Shown here: one piece after another, positions 29,443 to 35,061 of the stretch
Position numbering within the stretch: the stretch's first letter is position 1
Layout of the letters: each line of letters opens with the position of its first letter
From: a virus
Length of the DNA: 35,061 bases
IMG/VR virus record: IMGVR_UViG_3300042894_000388
Span: 1 to 35,061 of that record
Reading direction: 5' to 3' (one strand)
Notes under the pieces: model-generated
Told to the model about the DNA's origin: nothing
The model's database searches: none
The model's input: only the letters and a program-made list of their open reading frames with translations
Program-made: the position numbers and the translations under genes

Positions 29443-29992
29443 GACGGATTTCCTTCGTGAATGTGCGCTCAATCGGCATAAAGCCGCTGCGGGAATAAAC
29501 GCGCTCCATCGTTCCCGCTCGCTCGTTTTCAAGCGCGATCATAAACAACTGGCTGGCACCGATCTGCTCGGCCCAGCCCTCGATTGCAAACATCATCTGC
29601 TTGCCGGCGCTAGATCCGCGCTCTGTCGGATCGACCCACCAAAACAATTCTTGCGCGACGGTCACGCTGGGCGCGAAATAAAGCGGAAAGGCCATTGCGC
29701 CCGCAATGCCAACCACGTCGCCGCCCTTTTCAGCCACCCAAACCTGCGCTGCGTCTGAAGCATCAGCGTAATCCAGAAACGCGCCGAAGCCTGCTTCATC
29801 GAAATCAACACGCTGGCCCATCGGAGACGCAGCGAAAAACGCCCGCGCCTGCTCAATCACGCCTGCCTTGTCTGATTTTTCAGCTTGGCGAACCAGCACC
29901 GGGCAACCCTCTTTGGATCTTGCCTGCTGGTGGGCCAAAGTCTCAGCGTCCGCATTATCGCAGAAATCGGTTTTTCGGGCAAGGCTCGTCAT
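29432..29992 (-). CDS. GNAT-family N-acetyltransferase
   Basis: This 186-residue protein is expected to move an acetyl group from acetyl-CoA to an amine. After a 45-residue extension, the fold shows PVLVRQAEKSDKAGVIEQAR, AQVWVAEKGGDVVGIAGAMA, LFWWVDPTERGSSAGKQMMF (the R-G-x-x-A-G acetyl-CoA loop) and RAGTMERVYSRSGFMPIERT. It sits between the transglycosylase and the gp7-type gene, a place where podoviruses often carry such an enzyme; the target is unknown and could be a virion protein or a host factor. ATGA overlaps the transglycosylase gene. Confidence 0.88.
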   Translation of the reverse strand: MTSLARKTDFCDNADAETLAHQQARSKEGCPVLVRQAEKSDKAGVIEQARAFFAASPMGQRVDFDEAGFGAFLDYADASDAAQVWVAEKGGDVVGIAGAMAFPLYFAPSVTVAQELFWWVDPTERGSSAGKQMMFAIEGWAEQIGASQLFMIALENERAGTMERVYSRSGFMPIERTFTKEIRHGH

Positions 29993-30534
29993 TGCAGGCG
30001 GAACCTTTCAAGGATGGCATAGGGATTGTACAGGGAAAGCGGATCGACGCGCTCCCCGTAAAGATCCGCCATACGGGTTGAAGGCTGATAGCCACGCGCG
30101 AAATCGCTCTCCTCAGCGCCACCAGGCATCGGGCGGAAACGGGATTGCGTGGGCGTTGTGCCTTGGCCACCGTACCCGCCCATGATCTTGGCGACATAGT
30201 TCTGCGTTTCTTCGAAAGGAGGGATGCCGCCGTATTTGCGCACGTTGCCTGGGCCAGCATTGTAGGCGGCCAAGGCCAAGTTCGTATCCCCGAACGTGTC
30301 AAGCTGCTGGCGAAGATACCGCGCACCGCCCCGCAAATTGTCCTCGTCATCGTAAGGATCAACGCCAAGATCGGCAGCCGTTCCCGGCATCAACTGGGCA
30401 AATCCAATCGCGCCGGCAGAGGATCTGGCATCTTGGTTGAAGCTGCTTTCAGCCTCAACCAATCGCGTGAACAGATCAGGGTCAACGCCCTCTTCGATGG
30501 CGATCATGCGGGCCATTTCGCGGTAATCCATCAA
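29989..30534 (-). CDS. Virion lytic transglycosylase
   Basis: This 181-residue protein has an SLT domain in residues 1-115. LVEAESSFNQDARSSAGAIG has the catalytic Glu, and is followed by FAQLMPGTAADLGVDPYDDE, GGARYLRQQLDTFGDTNLAL and AAYNAGPGNVRKYGG, all standard. The tail (about 120-181) is Pro/Gly-rich and may tether it to the virion. Placed in the tail/ejection cluster, not the lysis cassette, it probably opens the wall locally at infection. Its ATG overlaps the next gene upstream. Confidence 0.92.
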   Translation of the reverse strand: MMDYREMARMIAIEEGVDPDLFTRLVEAESSFNQDARSSAGAIGFAQLMPGTAADLGVDPYDDEDNLRGGARYLRQQLDTFGDTNLALAAYNAGPGNVRKYGGIPPFEETQNYVAKIMGGYGGQGTTPTQSRFRPMPGGAEESDFARGYQPSTRMADLYGERVDPLSLYNPYAILERFRLQ

Positions 30535-30902
30535 TCATCTCCTTCATGCGCCTGGCATGCTCGCAGGGCTGAACAGACGAAATCAAACTTCTTGCAATAG
30601 CCGCGACCGCCGCCCGAGGCGTCATAGTCCGTCACCGGGATGCTTTCCATCATGGCCTGCATCATCGGGTCAACGCAGAAGTATTCGCAGTTCAGGCACA
30701 TGCGACGGCGGGCTTCCTTCTCGTTCATGTCCCAGGCTTTGGCCAGCCCAGCCCAGAACGGCTTGTTGGCCTTCGGGTCAAGCGACGGATTGGCCGGGCC
30801 AAACTGCCAGCTATCAATCGCCACCTGCTTGTTCTTCTTGTTTTCGGCTGCGCTGGAGATCTTCATCTTCGGCAGACCAAACTCCATCATCATGTCGTCC
30901 AT
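30531..30902 (-). CDS. Hypothetical Cys-rich protein, possible metal-binding
   Basis: This 123-residue protein has a charged N-terminus (MKISSAAENKKNKQVAIDSW) and a Cys-rich C-terminal half: RRRMCLNCEYFCVDP (three Cys) and GYCKKFDFVCSALRACQAHE (three Cys and a final His). Six Cys in this arrangement can bind a zinc ion or an iron-sulfur cluster; the spacing recalls small Fe-S proteins but is not diagnostic. It is common in tail/ejection clusters of this phage type as I recall. It overlaps both neighbours. Confidence 0.75.
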   Translation of the reverse strand: MDDMMMEFGLPKMKISSAAENKKNKQVAIDSWQFGPANPSLDPKANKPFWAGLAKAWDMNEKEARRRMCLNCEYFCVDPMMQAMMESIPVTDYDASGGGRGYCKKFDFVCSALRACQAHEGDD

Positions 30903-31237
30903 TACGACACCTCCCGGCCTGAGCAGCGAATTGTGAGCGACGTGGCAGCACCGGCCAACGTCGAGATAAACCCGCCAGCTTCCAGCACATGGCCGACCAA
31001 CTCAGGGCAGGTGTAGGTCTCATCGGGCGCGATAGTGCGAGCGTCGATGATGAGGTTGGAAGCCCCCGCCGATCCGCTCACCGTCACAAGGTTGACCGAG
31101 ATGGCTACGTTGCCGGCGCTGGTGTTCGTCACCGTAAACTTGTCGATGATCGCCCGCACAGCCGTCGCGGTGTATTGTGTGGTCTGCGCGTTCTCTGCCT
31201 GCTTCGGCGGGATCAGAACCTTTACTGTGACTGCCAT
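30902..31237 (-). CDS. Small beta-rich structural protein
   Basis: This 111-residue protein begins MAVTVKVLIPPKQAENAQTT and shows alternating strands (RAIIDKFTVTNTSAGNVAIS; GASNLIIDARTIAPDETYTC; LAGAATSLTIRCSG). The pattern looks like a small beta-sandwich decoration or neck protein. It overlaps the Cys-rich gene (TAATG) and lies ten bases after the needle-position gene, so a virion role is inferred. No family is named. Confidence 0.72.
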   Translation of the reverse strand: MAVTVKVLIPPKQAENAQTTQYTATAVRAIIDKFTVTNTSAGNVAISVNLVTVSGSAGASNLIIDARTIAPDETYTCPELVGHVLEAGGFISTLAGAATSLTIRCSGREVS

Positions 31238-31247
31238 GCTGGCCTCC

Positions 31248-32471
31248 TTATTGCTGAACCTGCGTCACCGCGACCAATGCGGCAGGCGCGGCAGGATAAT
31301 CATTCGGCGCCGTACCACCAGCCGCTACAGTGGCCAGAGACACGTTGGTATCGTCAGACTGCCACCACAACTCAATATATTCACCAGCGGCAAGGCTGAA
31401 GAAGTCAGCCATTGAAATGGGAGAATAACCGTTGTTGATGTTAAGCGTAATGATGCGCGTTGAGTTTGGAACATTCGTGCCGTTCTTCTTATACCAGAAG
31501 CGAACCGTCTTGGCGCTGCTGCTTCCGCTAGAAAGCTGCAACGTAATGTCGAACTGGTACAGGCCAGAATCAACCACGGTAAGCCGCGTTCCAGAAACGA
31601 TGCTGATGCCGTTGGCGATCTCGACGTTATCCCACGTCATCGCATAAGACGTGTTGACGACGGCAGGCGAAACCGTCCCTGTCTTACTGAACTCGCCATA
31701 ATATTGCTGCTGCTCTATGGTCGGACGCACGAATATTTCGCCATTTACCGCATCGGCTGCCAGAACAGCCGCCACCGGGATTACGTTGTCGGGCGCGGTC
31801 GGTTTCGTCGCCGTAAACGCACCAGCCACCGTGGGGCTGGCATACAGAATGTCACCGACCGAGAACGCGCTGGTGTCGATCCCACGCACATGCCCCCAAG
31901 TGGTGCAGTAGCCCACCTCGCCGCTGTCGGGCAGATCATGCGTCAGCACGCCAAGAATGTAGAGCGACGACAGTGTGCCATCGGCCAGATATGGCGTGAC
32001 CGAAAGCACGTTGTTAGCCCCAACGCCGGCAAACCCAACCACCGTGCCGTTGGGGATCATCACGCCCGTCATGTTCTCGACGCGGGCGTAATACTCCAGA
32101 CCGATCTGCTGCACCACGTCGTATTCCATGCCCAGATCCAGCGTCTGGTCGGCATCGTTCCAAGCCAAGCGGCGAATGCGCGAGACGTGCGGCGGCGCAA
32201 TGTTGAAATCGATGTAGTCGGTCTGCGGGCTTTGAAACGGTGCAGGCGCGGTGGCCACCAGATCGGCCAGCCGCTTGCCATCGGTGGCCTCAGACAGCGC
32301 CACCTCGGCCACATTGCCAGCCGCGCCAATGTTTATAAGAAGGTCAATGATTTCCGCAGGCGTATTTTGTCCTGCCACCACGAACAAACGCTCAATCGCA
32401 CGGATTGCGTCCGGGTCATTCCCGACAAAGCGGGCGATCTGGTTTCGATTAAGCGGTGTCGGATCTGCCAT
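31248..32471 (-). CDS. Needle-position protein with C1q/TNF-like C-terminal domain
   Basis: This 407-residue protein follows the gp10-type gene, where P22 encodes the tail needle gp26. Residues 1-90 are helical (NQIARFVGNDPDAIRAIERL), residues about 90-250 are mixed strand regions, and residues about 270-400 form a jelly roll like C1q/TNF domains (GTRLTVVDSGLYQFDITLQL; FSLAAGEYIELWWQSDDTNV). The needle of phage Sf6 also carries a TNF-like knob, so a needle tip or adhesin is plausible. The long middle part without a clear coiled coil argues against a simple needle. It overlaps gp10 (TAATG). Confidence 0.75.
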   Translation of the reverse strand: MADPTPLNRNQIARFVGNDPDAIRAIERLFVVAGQNTPAEIIDLLINIGAAGNVAEVALSEATDGKRLADLVATAPAPFQSPQTDYIDFNIAPPHVSRIRRLAWNDADQTLDLGMEYDVVQQIGLEYYARVENMTGVMIPNGTVVGFAGVGANNVLSVTPYLADGTLSSLYILGVLTHDLPDSGEVGYCTTWGHVRGIDTSAFSVGDILYASPTVAGAFTATKPTAPDNVIPVAAVLAADAVNGEIFVRPTIEQQQYYGEFSKTGTVSPAVVNTSYAMTWDNVEIANGISIVSGTRLTVVDSGLYQFDITLQLSSGSSSAKTVRFWYKKNGTNVPNSTRIITLNINNGYSPISMADFFSLAAGEYIELWWQSDDTNVSLATVAAGGTAPNDYPAAPAALVAVTQVQQ

Positions 32472-33871
32472 CAGAATGCCAGCGGTTCGACCCGCGCCTC
32501 CAGCCGTGCCATCGCAAGTTGCGCCTCGCTGGTGCCACGGAACTTCTGCAAACGCCAGTTGCGCATGTGGCCCTGCTGAAGCCAGACCACCCGCTTGTTA
32601 TACTCTCCCAGCTTACCCACGCGCGCAGGTTTCTCAACGCTGTAGGTCAGGCCGTCCGTTGAATAGCTGGTCCATACGGTCGGATCGGCGCCAGGCTGCA
32701 CGCGGCCCGTCAGCGATACCAACTCCATGTCATGGAAGATCGCGCCACGGCTTTCGTTGTAGACGATGGTCGTGCCGAACTCCCATCCGATTGTCTCGCC
32801 CCAATGCGACGCGATGTTCTTGTCCAGATAGCCAACGTCAGTGTCGCCAGGCTTGCAGACGTTCCACCGATCATAGGCCCACACAGCATCGCAGACAGCC
32901 CATCGACCGAGGCCGACCAGCGAAGTGCGCAGGAAGAACCAGACAGGCTGCCCGACAGCCTGCGATCCTGCGGCATCGAACACAATGGTCTGGTCTGGCA
33001 AATGGATGTCGAGGAACTGGTGGCCCCCCTCGGTGCGCTCCTGCATAAACGAGGTGGAAAGCTGGGCTTCGGTATAGCCCGCAAGGATTTCCTCAATCTC
33101 GCGCGTGGCGATCTTTTGCACAGTGCCGTTGGCGCCGATATAGACCGAAATGTTTTCGTTGGTGCCACTGCCCATGAAGGCAATGTTTTCGCCCAGAACG
33201 CAGCAGGTGTGCGTGCCTAGAGTGCCTTTTTGCATTTGCGCGCCGGGGATGCGCTGGAACGGAAAGCCAGCCGTGCCGGTGTTGTCGAACACCTCGATGG
33301 TGTGGCGGTTCAGCGCGTAGATCTCGTTGCGCAGTTTCAGCAGGGCCTTCACCGGGTCAGGGTCAGCTTCCGAAGATCCATACTTCAGCGGATCGACGGC
33401 AAAGGGATTGTTCAATTCGGTGATGACGAGAAACTCGCCGTCGGTTGTCATAAAGTAACCATCGACCCAAACAACGGTAAGCGCCGTCCCAAGATCTGGA
33501 TCAGTGACCTGCGCCAGCGTCGTGCCGTCGTAAAGATAGAGCCGACCGCCAGATGTCACGGCCAGATAGTCAAAGCTGTAGGTGAACGTCACGCGGCCAC
33601 CGCTGCCGACATCGCCGATCATGATAACGGTGCCATCCTGCGCAACAGTCACCAAGCTGGTTCCCATGACGCGGTACAGCACGCCGTTCCAGTTGATGCC
33701 GCCCCGGTTGAACCCAGGCCCGTCACCAGTCTTCACAATGCCATCACCGGGGCGAAGATAGCCCTCCGAGATGCCCGTGGCCTTCGGCACAGGCACAAGG
33801 TTGACAGGATAGCTCGTCCGAAAGTCGGGCGAGCCATCCGTATAGATCCCGTTGATGATGCCGATCTGCAT
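32471..33871 (-). CDS. Packaged-DNA stabilisation protein (P22 gp10-like tail factor)
   Basis: This 466-residue protein is the tail hub component that closes the portal after gp4. SYPVNLVPVPKATGISEGYL, GIVKTGDGPGFNRGGINWNG and LYRVMGTSLVTVAQDGTVIM near the start are typical, followed by repeated beta-propeller-like strands (NEIYALNRHTIEVFDNTGTA; GENIAFMGSGTNENISVYIG). Length and order match P22 gp10 (472 residues as I recall). It overlaps the genes on both sides by TAATG. Confidence 0.92.
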   Translation of the reverse strand: MQIGIINGIYTDGSPDFRTSYPVNLVPVPKATGISEGYLRPGDGIVKTGDGPGFNRGGINWNGVLYRVMGTSLVTVAQDGTVIMIGDVGSGGRVTFTYSFDYLAVTSGGRLYLYDGTTLAQVTDPDLGTALTVVWVDGYFMTTDGEFLVITELNNPFAVDPLKYGSSEADPDPVKALLKLRNEIYALNRHTIEVFDNTGTAGFPFQRIPGAQMQKGTLGTHTCCVLGENIAFMGSGTNENISVYIGANGTVQKIATREIEEILAGYTEAQLSTSFMQERTEGGHQFLDIHLPDQTIVFDAAGSQAVGQPVWFFLRTSLVGLGRWAVCDAVWAYDRWNVCKPGDTDVGYLDKNIASHWGETIGWEFGTTIVYNESRGAIFHDMELVSLTGRVQPGADPTVWTSYSTDGLTYSVEKPARVGKLGEYNKRVVWLQQGHMRNWRLQKFRGTSEAQLAMARLEARVEPLAF

Positions 33872-34317
33872 TAGCCGACCCGATACCAGGCGTTGGTGGC
33901 GGCATCAAACCGCATCGTAAAGAAAGCGTTGGCGGCGGCCAAAGTGGTGGGCGCGCCGGTGACAGTTCGACCCGCGCCCGAGACGGTCAGCGAGGAAACG
34001 ATCTGCGTGCAGTTGACGCTCACCTCTTGCTTGTCGGTCGGCGCCGATGGCAGCACGATGGTGCCAGCCGCAAAGGTCGCCGTGGGCGTCAGCAACAGCC
34101 AAGTGTCGCCGGCAGCTACAGTCACCGAGAAGCCAGTGGCACTGGGTGCCGCGTATTGCGTCGTCAGCGAGCCAGGCAGCGTCAGGTTGTCCTGCATGAA
34201 GGTCAGCAGCAGGTTGATCGAGGCTTTGCGCGTGTCGCCGTTATTCGTGGACCAGACGGCGAGGAGATCGCCAAGCTGGATCGTGTCAAGCGAAGAAAGC
34301 TGGTTGATGTTGGTCAT
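33871..34317 (-). CDS. Hypothetical tail/virion protein
   Basis: This 148-residue protein begins MTNINQLSSLDTIQLGDLLA and contains WSTNNGDTRKASINLLLTFM, a short amphipathic start, followed by a Thr/Ala/Val beta-rich domain (GFSVTVAAGDTWLLLTPTAT; IVSSLTVSGAGRTVTGAPTT) that ends AATNAWYRVG. Proteins with this opening and closing pattern recur beside phage gp4/gp10 genes and are probably virion parts. No family name is secure. It lies four bases after the gp4-type gene and overlaps gp10 (TAATG). Confidence 0.75.
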   Translation of the reverse strand: MTNINQLSSLDTIQLGDLLAVWSTNNGDTRKASINLLLTFMQDNLTLPGSLTTQYAAPSATGFSVTVAAGDTWLLLTPTATFAAGTIVLPSAPTDKQEVSVNCTQIVSSLTVSGAGRTVTGAPTTLAAANAFFTMRFDAATNAWYRVG

Positions 34318-34321
34318 CGCG

Positions 34322-34810
34322 TCATTCCCATGTCAATGCGCTGTCCGGGCCAACCGTCAGCGGGTCAATTGGTTGACGCAGGAATGCGTCGTTGTAATAG
34401 CGCCAGCCCTTGTTGCCCTGGCCGCTCGGGATCGTCATGTTGCCAAGCTGCATTTCGGTCGGGAAGGTCGATCTGGATAGCAGCGCCTTGTAAGACATTT
34501 GAGCGTTGGCCTTCGTGTCTGGTGAAACTGTTTTACCATAACCCGGCGCGATGCGCACCGCCAGATTGAGGTGCATAGCTTCAAGCGCGTCATCAGGAAC
34601 GCCGATCACTTGGTCCAGATCGCTGGCAGCGTTGGAAGACGGCAGCGGATAGCGCAGGCGGATGCCCTTGCCGTTCCACGTTGCCATCATCGCGTCAAGG
34701 CGCTGCAAGGCACCTTCCAACTGCTGCGGGGCCAAGTCAAAGACATAGCCAGCGAGGCCGATCTCTTCGAATGCCCGGTTCACGATGTCGCGCTTGGTGT
34801 ATGCCATCAC
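34322..34810 (-). CDS. Tail accessory factor (P22 gp4-like)
   Basis: This 162-residue protein is the first factor to bind the portal after packaging. AYTKRDIVNRAFEEIGLAGY, then QLEGALQRLDAMMATWNGKG and IRLRYPLPSSNAASDLDQVI, is the characteristic start. The middle helix (DDALEAMHLNLAVRIAPGYG) is also conserved in the family, and its length agrees with P22 gp4 (166 residues as I recall). ATGA overlaps the 75-residue gene upstream. It should be distinguished from the muralytic activity reported for P22 gp4, which is not evident here. Confidence 0.93.
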   Translation of the reverse strand: MMAYTKRDIVNRAFEEIGLAGYVFDLAPQQLEGALQRLDAMMATWNGKGIRLRYPLPSSNAASDLDQVIGVPDDALEAMHLNLAVRIAPGYGKTVSPDTKANAQMSYKALLSRSTFPTEMQLGNMTIPSGQGNKGWRYYNDAFLRQPIDPLTVGPDSALTWE

Positions 34811-35034
34811 AGAGCCTCAGATTTGCGCGTGTGGCCACGCTTTGGTTTAGCCTTGGCCTCGGGTTCAGGATCTTGCGCAGCACCGCTGGCGGCTGCGATA
34901 GCCTCGCGCACGGTGAAGTGCCAGCCAGCCTTAACGGTGGCTTCAATCTCGTCATCTTCCACGATGCACAGATCAAACGTCTCGGTCGCGCTCCGCTTGA
35001 ACGCGCCGGGAGATTTGTAAAGCATGGTCGTCAT
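34807..35034 (-). CDS. Hypothetical protein upstream of gp4
   Basis: This 75-residue protein begins MTTMLYKSPGAFKRSATETF, continues DLCIVEDDEIEATVKAGWHF and TVREAIAAASGAA, and ends in a basic tail (KAKPKRGHTRKSEAL). The core looks like a small alpha/beta fold with a basic disordered C-terminus. Genes of this style often sit between coat and gp4 in P22-like phages of this kind, suggesting a virion or head-completion role. It overlaps a partial upstream gene (ATGA) and the gp4-type gene (ATGA). Confidence 0.72.
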   Translation of the reverse strand: MTTMLYKSPGAFKRSATETFDLCIVEDDEIEATVKAGWHFTVREAIAAASGAAQDPEPEAKAKPKRGHTRKSEAL

Positions 35035-35061
35035 TTTTTGCCCTTCTTGGCTGTCTTGGCC
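35031..35061 (-). CDS. 3' end of a gene (partial), Lys-rich C-terminus
   Basis: Only the last nine codons are inside the window: AKTAKKGKK and a TGA that overlaps the ATG of the 75-residue gene. In P22-type order this would be the coat protein or a small gene just after it. A Lys-rich end is not typical of the HK97-fold coat, so a separate small basic protein between coat and the 75-residue gene is as likely. Identity cannot be judged from nine residues. Confidence 0.5.
   Translation of the reverse strand, partial: AKTAKKGKK

Noticed and set aside
1-35061. CRISPR arrays, insertion sequences, rRNA, tRNA genes, integrase
   Set aside because: None seen on either strand: no regularly spaced repeats with unique spacers, no transposase or recombinase motifs, no tRNA signature.

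Overview
The window is almost certainly most of the genome of a P22-like short-tailed (podovirus-type) bacteriophage. Starting at the right edge and reading leftwards on the minus strand, the virion genes follow the classical P22 order: gp4-type tail factor, gp10-type stabilisation protein, a protein in the needle (gp26) position, three ejection proteins sized like gp7/gp20/gp16, and a tailspike with a P22-type head-binding N-terminus. At the left end lie the small terminase, large terminase, P22-type portal and scaffolding genes. The window breaks between scaffold and gp4, where the coat gene would sit. A ribosome-binding site for the gene after scaffold is visible at the left edge, and the last codons of a Lys-rich protein are visible at the right edge. 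The simplest reading is a circular map cut at or near the coat gene. The DNA is GC-rich with strong Shine-Dalgarno sites. An alphaproteobacterial (for example Rhodobacterales-like) host is an inference from general style and is not demonstrated. No integrase, DNA polymerase or RNA polymerase gene is visible, so lifestyle cannot be decided and host polymerases must be used.

Layout. (1) 15205 down to 1, minus strand: a Cro-like repressor, a DUF6378 protein, a small protein, a RuvC-like resolvase, a RecB-type exonuclease, a single-strand binding protein, a primase-helicase fusion, two small proteins, a ParB-domain DNA methyltransferase, small terminase, a 1038-residue multidomain protein, a 55-residue protein, large terminase, portal and scaffold. 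(2) 15206-15337: a divergent control region with a candidate operator. (3) 15338-18700, plus strand: the only rightward operon, about twelve small, mostly overlapping genes (a probable Nmad5 protein, zinc-ribbon and helix-turn-helix proteins, a 32-residue membrane peptide). These are probably early or accessory functions. (4) 18707-18806: a long-range inverted repeat followed by a T-run, between the convergent operons. (5) 35061 down to 18781, minus strand: tail and ejection genes, tailspike and tail accessory genes, a lysis cassette (holin candidate, GH19 endolysin, small membrane proteins), then a helix-turn-helix/metallophosphoesterase and a terminal small gene.

How it works together. The replication block pairs a primase-helicase with SSB, exonuclease and Holliday resolvase, which suits recombination-dependent replication and concatemers packaged by the terminase. 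A G-rich tandem and inverted repeat cluster just downstream of the primase-helicase (9921-10068) is a candidate origin. Stop and start codons overlap at most gene junctions (ATGA, TAATG, GTGA), so translation is tightly coupled.

The least explained parts are the 1038-residue protein between the terminase genes, the repeat cluster, the leader peptide and orphan terminator around the primase-helicase start, and the rightward small-gene operon. All family names come from recognising sequence patterns by eye; no search was run.
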